64,000 nt of DNA from assembly GCA_965229685.1 (NCBI GenBank), contig OZ245920.1:2852001-2916000 (forward strand). Direction: 5' to 3'. Positions 1-8,581 of this stretch are shown here, in pieces. The notes beneath the pieces are model-generated. The model did not search any database. It worked only from the letters and a program-made list of their open reading frames with translations, and was not told the DNA's origin. Position numbers and translations under genes: made by a program. Origin of the DNA: Pacificispira sp033344895. GTDB lineage: Bacteria; Pseudomonadota; Alphaproteobacteria; UBA8366; Aestuariispiraceae. The number at the start of each line of letters is the position of its first letter. The first letter of the stretch is position 1.

Positions 1-316
1 TGGACTTGGACCCCCAATAGGCCGGAACAGCATGGTACAGTTCGGCCGTCCCTTCGGAGACGGCGTCGAAGACGCCCCGACCGGGGACCAGTTCACCGGC
101 CGCGAACAACTTCACTTCCAGCTTGCCGCCGCTCAGTGCCGTGATGCGGTCGGCCAGCATCTGGGCCGCCACACCGGGTCCGGGCAGGTTCTTCGGCCAT
201 GCTGTCACCATTTTCCATTGCTGCACACCCTGGGCGATCGCCGGGGTCGCGAATCCGGCTGCTGCGACGCCCGCCGCGACGGCACCGGACGCCTTGAAGA
301 AATCACGTCTTTTCAT
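1..316 (-). CDS. TRAP transporter substrate-binding protein, TakP/DctP-like (partial, C-terminus outside window)
   Basis: Only the first 105 residues lie in the window. They open with a Tat-type signal (RRDFFKAS, a hydrophobic Ala/Gly stretch, then TPAIAQG), so the product should be exported folded to the periplasm. The mature start has the pattern W-x-M-x-T-x-WPKNLPGPG, followed by GELVPG and FDAVSEGTAE, which resembles the alpha-keto-acid receptor TakP of the DctP family. It lies 88 bp beyond hutU on the same strand, with a weak HutC-like site in the gap. By eye, about 55% of the first 75 mature residues match the TRAP receptor at 43805-44905. A role in importing histidine, urocanate or a keto acid is inferred from position only. 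Any DctQM membrane genes would have to lie to the left. Confidence 0.85.
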   Translation of the reverse strand, partial: MKRRDFFKASGAVAAGVAAAGFATPAIAQGVQQWKMVTAWPKNLPGPGVAAQMLADRITALSGGKLEVKLFAAGELVPGRGVFDAVSEGTAELYHAVPAYWGSKS

Positions 317-339
317 GATCACACACTCCCTGTTCTGCG

Positions 340-352
340 TTGCACTGCACAA
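340..352 (-). promoter_or_regulatory. possible HutC-like operator before the TRAP receptor gene
   Basis: On the minus strand the site reads TTGTGCAGTGCAA. It shares TTGTGCAG and the terminal CAA with the TTGTGCAGACAA site in the hutI/hutF gap. It lies 24 bp upstream of the TRAP receptor start. Its symmetry is imperfect, so this is a weak call. Confidence 0.25.
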
Positions 353-404
353 AAGATACGCGAACCGAACTGTCGCGCATCGGAAATATTGCTTCCCCTC
401 GGGA

Positions 405-2078
405 TCAATTGCCGAGAATACCGGGAAGGCGAAGCCCGTTCTCCTTGGCGCAATCGATCGCAATGTCATAGCCGGCATCGGCATGGCGCATGACGCCGGT
501 CGCCGGATCGTTCCACAAAACGCGTTCGACCCGCTGGGCCGCATCGTCCGAGCCGTCGCAGCAGATCACCATGCCGGAATGCTGACTGAAGCCCATGCCG
601 ACCCCACCGCCATGGTGCAGCGAAACCCAGGTCGCCCCGGACGCGCAGTTCAACAGCGCGTTCAGCAGTGGCCAGTCTGACACGGCATCGGACCCGTCCT
701 TCATGCCTTCCGTTTCGCGGTTGGGGCTGGCGACGGAGCCGCTGTCCAGATGATCGCGGCCGATCACCACCGGCGCCTTCAACTCCCCGTTCTTCACCAT
801 CTCGTTGAAGGCGAGGCCGAGGCGGTGGCGCTGACCCAGGCCGACCCAGCAGATGCGAGCCGGCAGGCCCTGGAAGGAAATCCGCTCCCGCGCCATGTCG
901 AGCCAGTTATGCAGATGCTCGTCGTCCGGGATCAGTTCCTTCACCTTCTGATCGGTCTTGTAGATGTCCTCCGGATCGCCGGACAGCGCGCACCAGCGGA
1001 ACGGCCCGATCCCCTTGCAGAAGAGCGGGCGAATATAGGCCGGTACGAAACCGGGGAAGTCGAAGGCGTTCTCTAGCCCCTCTTCCTTCGCGACCTGGCG
1101 GATGTTGTTGCCGTAATCCAGGGTCGGCACGCCCGCCGCGTGGAATTTCAGCATCGCTTCGACATGGACGCGCATGGAGGCGCGGGCCGCCTTCTCCACC
1201 GCCGCCGGATCGCTTTCGCGCTTTTCCTTCCACTCGGCCATGGTCCAGCCCTGCGGCAGGTAGCCGTTGATCGGATCATGGGCGGAGGTCTGGTCGGTGA
1301 CGATGTCCGGACGCACGCCGCGCTCGGCCAGTTCGGTGAAGACGTCGGCGGCATTGCCCAGCAGACCGACCGACTTCGCCTCGCCCGCCTTGGTCCAGCG
1401 GTCGATCATCTCCAGCGCCTCGTCCAGGGTTTCGGCGCGTTCATCGACATAGCGGGTACGAATGCGGAAATCGATGCGGTCGGAATCGCACTCCACGGCC
1501 AGGCAGCAGGCCCCGGCCATGACAGCGGCCAGGGGCTGCGCGCCGCCCATGCCGCCCAGGCCGCCGGTCAGGATCCACTTGCCGGTCAGGTCGCCGTTAT
1601 AGTGCTGGCGCCCGGCCTCGACGAAGGTCTCGTAAGTGCCCTGGACGATGCCCTGGGAGCCGATATAGATCCACGACCCGGCGGTCATCTGGCCGTACAT
1701 CATCAGGCCGACCTTATCGAGCTTATGGAAATGCTCCCAGGTTGCCCAATGCGGCACCAGATTGGAGTTGGCAATCAGGACCCGCGGTGCGTCCTTGTGG
1801 GTCTTGAAGACGCCGACCGGCTTGCCCGACTGCACGACCAGGGTCTCGGTCTCGTCCAGCGTCTTCAGCGAATCCGTGATCATGTCGAAATCGTTCCAGG
1901 TCCGCGCGGCCCGACCGATGCCGCCATAGACGACCAGTTCATTCGGGTTCTCCGCGACCTCCGGATCCAGGTTGTTCATTATCATCCGGTAGGGCGCTTC
2001 GGTGACCCAGCTCTTGCAGTTCAATTCGGCGCCATGCGGGGCACGAACGGTTCGGGTGTTGTGGCGCGGGTTCGACAT
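405..2078 (-). CDS. hutU: urocanate hydratase (urocanase)
   Basis: Second step of histidine degradation: hydrates urocanate to 4-imidazolone-5-propionate in the cytosol, using tightly bound NAD+ as an electrophile. The 557-residue length matches the family. A Gly-rich nucleotide loop (GGLGGMGGAQ) sits at about residues 172-181, and the conserved catalytic cysteine falls at position 410 in the context LPARICWVG, where the Pseudomonas enzyme has it. The start at 2078 is preferred because GAAGGAA lies 8 nt upstream; in-frame ATG (2087) and TTG (2099) codons further up are less well placed. It follows hutH after 65 bp on the same strand, consistent with a hutI-hutH-hutU unit. Confidence 0.97.
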   Translation of the reverse strand: MSNPRHNTRTVRAPHGAELNCKSWVTEAPYRMIMNNLDPEVAENPNELVVYGGIGRAARTWNDFDMITDSLKTLDETETLVVQSGKPVGVFKTHKDAPRVLIANSNLVPHWATWEHFHKLDKVGLMMYGQMTAGSWIYIGSQGIVQGTYETFVEAGRQHYNGDLTGKWILTGGLGGMGGAQPLAAVMAGACCLAVECDSDRIDFRIRTRYVDERAETLDEALEMIDRWTKAGEAKSVGLLGNAADVFTELAERGVRPDIVTDQTSAHDPINGYLPQGWTMAEWKEKRESDPAAVEKAARASMRVHVEAMLKFHAAGVPTLDYGNNIRQVAKEEGLENAFDFPGFVPAYIRPLFCKGIGPFRWCALSGDPEDIYKTDQKVKELIPDDEHLHNWLDMARERISFQGLPARICWVGLGQRHRLGLAFNEMVKNGELKAPVVIGRDHLDSGSVASPNRETEGMKDGSDAVSDWPLLNALLNCASGATWVSLHHGGGVGMGFSQHSGMVICCDGSDDAAQRVERVLWNDPATGVMRHADAGYDIAIDCAKENGLRLPGILGN

Positions 2079-2143
2079 GACGGTCATTCCTTCGTTCAAA
2101 GTCGCTTCGTCTCTAGTCCTGCCCAGGCAGGTGATTTCATCCT

Positions 2144-3706
2144 TCAGCCCATGCCGCCGGCAAGACGCGGGAAGATATCCCGCCCTGCTGCGCGCACCGG
2201 GTTGCCCGACCGGACCAGGCCGGCGGCCAGGATCAGGTCGCCGGACATGTAACGGTCTTCCTTCAGCGCCGGGACTTCATCGCGGACGCTCTGCAGCACC
2301 GCCTTCAGACGCGGGCTGGTGGTCAGCGGTGCGCGGAATTCGACGCCCTGCGCCGCCATCAGCAATTCGATGCCAACGATCTGTTCCAGGTTCCGGTTCA
2401 TATCCATCAGACGGCGCGCGCCGTGGCAGGCCATGGAGACATGGTCTTCCTGGTTCGCGCTTGTCGGTGTCGAATCGACAGAGGCCGGGTTGGCGCGCTG
2501 CTTGTTTTCGGAGTACAGCGCCGCGGCGGTTACTTCCGCGATCATGAAGCCCGAATTGACGCCCGGATCCGGCGTCAGGAAAGGCGGCAAACCGAAATTC
2601 AGCGCCGGATCCACCAGCATGGCGATGCGCCGCTCCGTGATGGAGCCGACTTCCGCGATAACCAGCGCCAGTTGGTCGGCGGCAAAGGCAACCGGCTCGG
2701 CGTGGAAGTTACCGCCTGAGATGATCCCATCGTTGCCGCTCATCACCAGCGGATTGTCGGTCACCGCGTTGGCCTCGGTTTCCAGTGTCTTGGCGCAGTG
2801 GCGGATCAGGTCGAGGCAGGCGCCCATGACCTGCGGCTGGCAACGGATACAATACGGATCCTGGACCCGCTCATCGTCGATGGCGTGGCTCTCCCGGATC
2901 TCGCTGCCCTCCATCAAGGCGCGCAGCGCATGGGCCGCATCGATCTGGCCCTGATGGCCGCGCAGGGTGTGAATTTCCGGATGGAAGGGGGCGCTGGACC
3001 CCATGGCGGCATCGGTCGCCAGGGCACCGGATGCCAGGGCTGCCCGGAAGGCGCGGTGCGCATCGTACAGGCCTGCAAGGGCCAATGCCGTCGACACCTG
3101 CGTCCCGTTGATCAGGGCAAGGCCTTCCTTTGGCCCCAGTTCGATGGGGGACAGGCCGGCCTCGCGCAGCGCCTGAGCCCCGGCCATGCGTTCATTTCGA
3201 TAGACCGCTTCACCCTCACCGATCATCACCGCGCTCATATGCGCCAGGGGTGCGAGGTCGCCACTGGCCCCGACCGATCCCTGGCCCGGAATGACCGGCA
3301 GGACGCCGCGGATCAGCATGTCCTGCAGCAATTCGATCAGTCCCCAGCGCACGCCCGATGCGCCGCGCCCCAGCGAGATCAGCTTCAGCGCCATGACCAG
3401 CCGAACGACTTCCGGCGGCAGCGGGTCACCCACGCCGCTGGAATGGGACAGGATCAGATTGCGCTGCAACCGCGCCGTATCCGCGGGTGCAATCCGCTTC
3501 TGGGCCAGTTTGCCGAAGCCGGTGTTGACGCCATAGACCGGATCCGCCCCGTTGGCCGCCGCCGTCACCTTGTCGGCCGCGGCGCGTACCGCCGCCTGAC
3601 AGGATTCGTCCAGTCGGGCGCCCGCACCGTCCCGGTAGATCAGGCGCAGCGTGTCGATATCGACTTTGCCAGGAACAAGGGTCAGGACCGTATCGGCCTG
3701 GGTCAT
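2144..3706 (-). CDS. hutH: histidine ammonia-lyase
   Basis: Removes ammonia from L-histidine to give trans-urocanate, the entry step of the pathway. The 520-residue protein carries the Ala147-Ser148-Gly149 triad (GSVGASGDLAPLAHM) that cyclises into the MIO electrophile, an N-terminal YGVNTGFG segment with the catalytic tyrosine region, and the family motif TSANQEDHVSM near residue 400. The ATG at 3706 overlaps the TGA of hutI by 4 bp, so translation is probably coupled. An open frame continues upstream inside hutI but has no homologous content, so the shorter start is used. Confidence 0.97.
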   Translation of the reverse strand: MTQADTVLTLVPGKVDIDTLRLIYRDGAGARLDESCQAAVRAAADKVTAAANGADPVYGVNTGFGKLAQKRIAPADTARLQRNLILSHSSGVGDPLPPEVVRLVMALKLISLGRGASGVRWGLIELLQDMLIRGVLPVIPGQGSVGASGDLAPLAHMSAVMIGEGEAVYRNERMAGAQALREAGLSPIELGPKEGLALINGTQVSTALALAGLYDAHRAFRAALASGALATDAAMGSSAPFHPEIHTLRGHQGQIDAAHALRALMEGSEIRESHAIDDERVQDPYCIRCQPQVMGACLDLIRHCAKTLETEANAVTDNPLVMSGNDGIISGGNFHAEPVAFAADQLALVIAEVGSITERRIAMLVDPALNFGLPPFLTPDPGVNSGFMIAEVTAAALYSENKQRANPASVDSTPTSANQEDHVSMACHGARRLMDMNRNLEQIVGIELLMAAQGVEFRAPLTTSPRLKAVLQSVRDEVPALKEDRYMSGDLILAAGLVRSGNPVRAAGRDIFPRLAGGMG

Positions 3707-4920
3707 GCTTCGCCTCCATAAATGCGACGTATAAGGGGATTGTAGCCAAAGCGATAGGCCAGTTCGGCTGGATGTTCGATGTCCCACAGCGCGATGTCGG
3801 CGCGCTTGCCGGCTTCCAGCGTGCCGCGATCCTTCAGCAGGCCCAACGCCCGCGCCCCTTCGCGTGTCATCCCGGCCAGAACCTCTTCCGGCGTCATGCG
3901 GAACAGGGTGCATGCCATGTTGAGCGCCAGCAGCGGCGAGAACATCGGCGAAGAGCCGGGATTGCAATCGGTCGCCACCGCAATCGGCACGCCCGCATCC
4001 CGAAGGCCCTGAAGCGGCGGCTGCTTGGTTTCGCGCAAGGTGTAGAAGGCGCCGGGCAGCAGGACGGCAACCGTCCCGGATTCCGCCATCGCCGCGATGC
4101 CCGCCGCGTCGAGATATTCCAGATGATCCGCAGACAGGGCCCTGAACCCGGCGGCCAGAGCCGTGCCGCCCAGATTGGACAATTGTTCCGCATGCAGCTT
4201 CACGGGAATACCCAGATCGCTGGCGGTCTCAAAAACGCGGGCGACCTGAACCGGACTGAAAGCAATGGTCTCGCAAAAGGCATCGACCGCATCGACAAGG
4301 CCCTCGTCATGCGCCTGTGGCAGCATCTCCTTGCAGATCAGGTCGATATAGCTGTCGGCATCATCCTTGTATTCCGGCGGGATGGCATGGGCGGCCAGGA
4401 AGGTCGTGACGATTGTAACGTCGCGTTCGGCGCCAAGTCGGCGCGCCGCCCGCAACATCTTCAATTCGTCCGCGGTGGTCAGGCCGTAACCCGATTTGAT
4501 CTCGACGACGCCCGCGCCTTCATCAATGAAGGATTCAAGCCGCGGCAGGGCCGATTCGACCAGCTCCTCCTCAGAAGCGTCCCGCGTGGCGGTCACGGTG
4601 GACAGGATACCGCCGCCTGCCCGGGCGATCTCCTCGTAGCTGGCCCCCTGAAGGCGCAGTTCGAATTCCCGCGCGCGGTTGCCGCCATAGACCATATGCG
4701 TGTGGCAATCGATCAGGGCCGGGGTCGCCAGGGCACGACCGCCCTTCTCGACCGGCCAGTCGGCGAAGCGTGTCGGCAGCCGTTCGCGCGGGCCGCTGTA
4801 AACAATGCGCCCATCCTGGATCGCCAGCGCCCCGTCTTCGATGAGGCCGTACGGTTTGTCCCCCGCGGCCATGGTGGCTAGTCGGATTTCGCTGAGTACG
4901 AAACCACCATCCGATGTCAT
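3703..4920 (-). CDS. hutI: imidazolonepropionase
   Basis: Hydrolyses imidazolonepropionate to N-formimidoyl-L-glutamate, the third hut step. It belongs to the metal-dependent amidohydrolase superfamily. The HxH metal site is visible as DCHTHMVYGG (His73, His75), and further ligands lie in LHAEQLS, SADHLEYL and ATDCNPGSS. The 405-residue length from the ATG at 4920 is the family norm; the reading frame continues upstream, but the extension would cross the regulatory region. It is the first gene of the leftward hut unit and is divergent from hutF, with 126 bp between the two starts. Confidence 0.96.
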   Translation of the reverse strand: MTSDGGFVLSEIRLATMAAGDKPYGLIEDGALAIQDGRIVYSGPRERLPTRFADWPVEKGGRALATPALIDCHTHMVYGGNRAREFELRLQGASYEEIARAGGGILSTVTATRDASEEELVESALPRLESFIDEGAGVVEIKSGYGLTTADELKMLRAARRLGAERDVTIVTTFLAAHAIPPEYKDDADSYIDLICKEMLPQAHDEGLVDAVDAFCETIAFSPVQVARVFETASDLGIPVKLHAEQLSNLGGTALAAGFRALSADHLEYLDAAGIAAMAESGTVAVLLPGAFYTLRETKQPPLQGLRDAGVPIAVATDCNPGSSPMFSPLLALNMACTLFRMTPEEVLAGMTREGARALGLLKDRGTLEAGKRADIALWDIEHPAELAYRFGYNPLIRRIYGGEA

Positions 4921-4944
4921 GATCGATACCCCCGGTTCGCTATA

Positions 4945-4956
4945 TTGTGCAGACAA
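4945..4956. promoter_or_regulatory. candidate HutC operator, hutI-proximal
   Basis: TTGTGCAGACAA is an inverted repeat (TTGT-4-ACAA). Its form fits known HutC sites of the TTGTATGTACAA kind. It begins 25 bp upstream of the hutI start. A matching site lies at 5032-5043, so the two divergent units could share one repressor. Confidence 0.45.
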
Positions 4957-4990
4957 GAGCGTTGCACGATCATGGCACAGGTCAAACCCC

Positions 4991-5018
4991 TTGCCGCCGT
5001 TGCCGCATTTTGTATAGT
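4991..5018 (+). promoter_or_regulatory. candidate sigma70 promoter of hutF-hutC
   Basis: TTGCCG (4991-4996) is separated by 16 bp from TATAGT (5013-5018), 29 bp before the hutF ATG. A half-symmetric element, TTGTATAGTCATAACA (5010-5025), overlaps the -10 hexamer. Repressor binding there would block transcription. Confidence 0.4.
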
Positions 5019-5031
5019 CATAACAGTTTTT

Positions 5032-5043
5032 ATGTCCAGACAA
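5032..5043. promoter_or_regulatory. candidate HutC operator, hutF-proximal
   Basis: ATGTCCAGACAA differs from the site at 4945-4956 at only two positions and keeps the TGT...ACA symmetry. It ends 4 bp before the hutF ATG, a place where a bound repressor would obstruct transcription initiation. Confidence 0.45.
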
Positions 5044-5046
5044 AAA

Positions 5047-6423
5047 ATGGAGCATGCAGTGACCGGACTTTTCTGCGACTGGGCCCTTCTGCCCGACGGG
5101 TGGCACGCCAATGTCCGGATCGGGATCGGCTCGGATGGTCGGATAGCCGAAATTGCCCGGAATTCAGCAGCGCAGGAGGACGATCTGCGCATGACGAACG
5201 GCCTGGCAGTGCCCGCCCCGGGCAACCTGCATTCCCACGCCTTTCAGCGCGCCATGGCCGGCCATGCAGAGATCAAGGGCAGCGGCGAGGACAGTTTCTG
5301 GACCTGGCGGGAAACCATGTACGGCTTCCTCGGCAAACTGACGCCCGACGATGTCGAAGCGATCGCCGGTCAGGTTTACATGGAGATGCTGGAGGCCGGT
5401 TATGCTGCGGTCGGGGAGTTTCACTACCTGCACCACCAGCCGGACGGCAGCGACTACGACAATGCCGCGGAAATGGCGCAGAGCGTCGCCGCCGGCGCGG
5501 CCGCCAGCGGGATCGGGTTGACCCTGTTGCCGGTGCTCTATGCCCGCGGCGGAGTCCATAACGAGGAGCTGAACGACCGCCAGAGACGTTTCGGCTGCAA
5601 CATTGACCGCTACGCGCGTCTTCACGGTGAAATCCAACTGCCGACACCGGATTCGGTACTGGGGGTCGCGGCTCATTCCCTGCGCGCCGTCCCGCCGGAG
5701 ATGCTTGATCCACTGACCAGAGAGTTCGGCAACGGCCCCGTCCACATCCATATTGCCGAGCAGACGGCAGAGGTCGAGGCGGTCGAGGCCGCCTATGGCG
5801 CCCGACCGGTTGCCTGGCTGATGGATAATGCCGAAGTCGATCGTCGCTGGTGTCTCGTCCACGCGACACACATGCTGCCCGGCGAAACCGAGGCGCTGGC
5901 CCGTAGCGGCGCCGTGGCCGGTCTGTGTCCGATTACCGAAGGCAATCTGGGCGACGGGATCTTCGACGGGCGCCGCTTCGTCGAAAACGGCGGTGCCTAC
6001 GGCGTTGGCAGCGATTCGAATGTGCGCATCGAGCTGACCGAGGAACTGCGTGTCCTGGAATATTCCCAGCGCTTCAAGGACCGCCGCCGCACCGTCTTGC
6101 GCGACGGTCCCGGTTCCGTCGGTGAGGCAATGTACCGGGCCGTAACGGCCGGTGGTGCCCAGGCACTGGGCCGCGGCGCAGGCACGTTGGAAGTCGGGCA
6201 ATGGGCCGACATCACCGTACTGGACGCCGATGAGATCCTGCCCTTCGTGCCCGGGCCGGCGCAGTGGCTGGATCACTGGATCTTTGTTGCCGGTGACCGC
6301 GCCGTCCGGGATGTGTGGTCGGCAGGCCGTCATGTGGTACAAGAGGGCAAACACAGAAGAAGAAGCGCCATCGCGAAACGTTTCCGCGATACCGTAGCGC
6401 ACCTGATGGAGGACAGTGTTTGA
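5047..6423 (+). CDS. hutF: formimidoylglutamate deiminase
   Basis: Converts N-formimidoyl-L-glutamate to N-formyl-L-glutamate plus ammonia, the first half of the two-step HutF/HutG branch. The protein is 458 residues long and belongs to the amidohydrolase superfamily, with LHSHAFQRAM giving the metal-binding His62 and His64, and VHIHIAEQ, HATHM and GSDSN supplying later ligands. The frame is open back to 4945, but the start at 5047 begins at the first family-like residues and leaves the operators free. The gene ends in TGA (6421-6423), overlapping the hutC start. The partner deformylase HutG is not in the window. Confidence 0.94.
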   Translation: MEHAVTGLFCDWALLPDGWHANVRIGIGSDGRIAEIARNSAAQEDDLRMTNGLAVPAPGNLHSHAFQRAMAGHAEIKGSGEDSFWTWRETMYGFLGKLTPDDVEAIAGQVYMEMLEAGYAAVGEFHYLHHQPDGSDYDNAAEMAQSVAAGAAASGIGLTLLPVLYARGGVHNEELNDRQRRFGCNIDRYARLHGEIQLPTPDSVLGVAAHSLRAVPPEMLDPLTREFGNGPVHIHIAEQTAEVEAVEAAYGARPVAWLMDNAEVDRRWCLVHATHMLPGETEALARSGAVAGLCPITEGNLGDGIFDGRRFVENGGAYGVGSDSNVRIELTEELRVLEYSQRFKDRRRTVLRDGPGSVGEAMYRAVTAGGAQALGRGAGTLEVGQWADITVLDADEILPFVPGPAQWLDHWIFVAGDRAVRDVWSAGRHVVQEGKHRRRSAIAKRFRDTVAHLMEDSV

Positions 6424-7127
6424 CCGAGGTCGCCCCCTATCAGCGGATCAAGCACGATCTGCGCGACCGCATTCATACCGGTCATTGGCGACCCGGGGAC
6501 ACGATTCCCGGCGAGATGCAGTTGGCGGAGGAATTCGGCTGCGCCCGTGCGACGGTGCATCGTGCCCTACGCGAACTGGCGGAAGAAGGCGTACTGGAAC
6601 GCCGCCGCAAAACCGGCACGCGGGTCGCGTATCCCAAGGGCCGCAGCCTCGCCCTGGACATCCCGCTGGTTCAGGACGAAATCCGCGCCACCGGGGCCGA
6701 ATACCAGTACCGCCTGCTGCACCGGGCGGTCGAGGCGCTGCCTGCCATGGCGGCGATGGCGCTGGATCGCGCAACAGGGGAACAGGCCCTGCACCTGCAA
6801 TGCCTGCACTTCGCCGATCGGCGCCCCTATCAATTCGAGGATCGCTGGATCGACCCGCAGACCGTGCCGGAATGCATCGAGGAATCCTTTGCGGAGAACG
6901 GCCCGAATCCCTGGCTGGTTCGGAACATTCCCTGGACCGACGCGGAACATACGATTTCCGCCGACATCGCCAACGAGACCGTGGCAGAGATTCTCGACAT
7001 CCCGGTCGGCGATCCTGTTCTGATCGTGGAGCGGCGTACCTGGAACGACAAGGGCCCGGTCACGGTGGTCCGTTTCCATCATCCCGGCCGGACCCACCGG
7101 CTGCGCACCCCCTTCGCCACCCGCTAG
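6420..7127 (+). CDS. hutC: GntR-family histidine utilisation repressor HutC
   Basis: A 235-residue transcription repressor of the HutC/FarR type. Residues 1-70 form the GntR winged helix (YQRIKHDLRDRI, then EFGCARATVHRALRELAEEG). Residues 80-230 form a UTRA ligand domain, which in this family senses urocanate. The start is taken as TTG at 6420 because GGAGGA lies 6 nt upstream and the codon overlaps the hutF stop. No ATG or GTG fits as well. It probably controls both divergent hut units through the sites at 4945-5043 and represses its own operon. Confidence 0.92.
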   Translation: MTEVAPYQRIKHDLRDRIHTGHWRPGDTIPGEMQLAEEFGCARATVHRALRELAEEGVLERRRKTGTRVAYPKGRSLALDIPLVQDEIRATGAEYQYRLLHRAVEALPAMAAMALDRATGEQALHLQCLHFADRRPYQFEDRWIDPQTVPECIEESFAENGPNPWLVRNIPWTDAEHTISADIANETVAEILDIPVGDPVLIVERRTWNDKGPVTVVRFHHPGRTHRLRTPFATR

Positions 7128-7137
7128 AGAACCCACA

Positions 7138-8139
7138 ATGAGCGACGATCTGCATTCGCCGGAATCCCTCAAGCGGCTTGCCGTAGATATCCTGACCCGT
7201 AACAGAACATCGAACCCCAATGCCGAATCCGTGGCGGATGCCTTGGTGTCGGCCCAGATCGACGGCCATGCAGGACACGGATTGTCCCGCCTGCCCTCCT
7301 ATTCGGCCCAGGCGAACAGTGGAAAGGTCAACGGTTTCGCGGAACCGGTCGCAGACCGCGCCGGATCGGCCGCAGTCCGGATTGATGCCGGACATGGCTT
7401 CGCCTTCCCCGCTCTGGACCTCGCCCGGCGGGAGTTGCGCAGGATCGTGCCGGAGACCGGGATCGCCGCCGCAACGATATACCGAAGCCACCATTTCGGC
7501 GCTGCCGGACGACATGTGGAACTGTTGGCGCAGGACGGGCTGATCGGTCTCGTCCTCGGCAACAGCCCAAAGGCCATCGCGCCCTGGGGCGGCACCGCCG
7601 GCGTCTTCGGGACAAATCCGATTGCGTTTGCGGCACCGATGGGAACGACGGAACCGCCGCTGCTGATCGACTTGAGCCTGTCAAAGGTGGCGCGCGGCAA
7701 GATCATGGTCGCGTCGAAGAAGGGGGAGCCGATCCCAGAGGGCTGGGCCCTGGATGCCGACGGGAATCCGACCACGAATGCGGAAGCGGCCCTGGAAGGC
7801 ACCATGATCCCGATGGGCGACGCCAAGGGCGCGGCGCTTGTTCTTATGGTAGAGATTCTCGCCGCGGCCCTGTCCGGGGCGAATTTCGGCTTCGAAGCCA
7901 GTTCCTTCTTCTCCGCCGACGGCGATCCACCCGGAGTTGGCCAGACCCTGATCGCCTTCGATCCGGTCGCCCTGTCCGGCGGCTCCTTTGCCGAGCGGCT
8001 GCCCGTGCTTGTAAGGGCCATTCTCGACCAGCCGGGGACCCGACTGCCCGGTACGCGGCGGCTGGACAATCGCGCGGCAGCTCAGCAGGACGGCGTCCGC
8101 GTTCCAGCCGATCTCATGGCGGAACTCCAGGCGCTCTGA
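7138..8139 (+). CDS. Ldh_2-family (malate/L-sulfolactate type) NAD(P)-dependent dehydrogenase
   Basis: A 333-residue cytosolic oxidoreductase of the Ldh_2 family, which includes sulfolactate, ureidoglycolate and some malate dehydrogenases and piperideine-2-carboxylate reductase. Family marks are the N-terminal DGHAGHGLSRLPSY segment, SHHFGAAGRHVE with the likely catalytic histidine, and the GTNPIAFAAP / LIDLSLSKVARGKI nucleotide and substrate segments. It starts 10 bp after hutC, so it should be co-transcribed with hutF-hutC under HutC control. No Ldh_2 enzyme is part of the standard histidine route. A side reaction on a 2-hydroxy or 2-keto acid such as imidazolelactate is a guess. Confidence 0.85.
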   Translation: MSDDLHSPESLKRLAVDILTRNRTSNPNAESVADALVSAQIDGHAGHGLSRLPSYSAQANSGKVNGFAEPVADRAGSAAVRIDAGHGFAFPALDLARRELRRIVPETGIAAATIYRSHHFGAAGRHVELLAQDGLIGLVLGNSPKAIAPWGGTAGVFGTNPIAFAAPMGTTEPPLLIDLSLSKVARGKIMVASKKGEPIPEGWALDADGNPTTNAEAALEGTMIPMGDAKGAALVLMVEILAAALSGANFGFEASSFFSADGDPPGVGQTLIAFDPVALSGGSFAERLPVLVRAILDQPGTRLPGTRRLDNRAAAQQDGVRVPADLMAELQAL

Positions 8140-8191
8140 GCTGGGACACAGCGCGATTGCACGTCACAATTGGCCCGCCTAGGCTGGATGG

Positions 8192-8581
8192 ATGGCTCAA
8201 GCTCCCGAACAGATTCCCGAGACCCTCTGGATAGAGGAAGAGGTCTACCGCCTCTTCACCGCGCCGCTTGCGCCGTGGCTGCGGGCACACGACCTGGCTT
8301 TCGAGCACCGGAGCGAAGCCTGCGCGCGCGGCTATATCGGGCGTTGGAAGATCGCCACGGGTGCCCTGTGGCTGATCGACCTGCACGGCTGGATTGACGG
8401 CAGACTGGTCAGGGTCCCCGATCTGTTTGACGGAGCCGCGGAGATCCGCGCCGATTGGTACTCCGGCGACATCGTATTTGAACCCCCGCCCGATACGGTG
8501 GAAGAGGGCGCCATGGCGCGACAGCAGCGCGTCTATATAGATAGCGGGGCAATTCGCAGATCGCGACCGGCGCCGGGTTAG
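8192..8581 (+). CDS. hypothetical protein
   Basis: A 129-residue protein I do not recognise. It is predicted soluble, rich in Trp and acidic residues (LWIEEEVYRLF, GWIDGRLVRVPDLF, ADWYSGDIVFEPP), with no signal peptide or membrane segment. The composition and codon use look like real coding sequence and are better than the competing long frame on the other strand, which is Arg/Ser/Pro-rich. It lies 52 bp after the Ldh_2 gene on the same strand and may be the last gene of the hutF unit. Confidence 0.6.
   Translation: MAQAPEQIPETLWIEEEVYRLFTAPLAPWLRAHDLAFEHRSEACARGYIGRWKIATGALWLIDLHGWIDGRLVRVPDLFDGAAEIRADWYSGDIVFEPPPDTVEEGAMARQQRVYIDSGAIRRSRPAPG

Noticed and set aside
2118..2131. CCTGCCCAGGCAGG palindrome between hutH and hutU as an operator
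   Set aside because: It is GC-rich and unlike HutC sites; it is more likely a small RNA hairpin or chance.
5164..6402. 412-codon minus-strand frame across hutF
   Set aside because: Antisense to an unmistakable formimidoylglutamate deiminase; long antisense frames are expected at this GC content.
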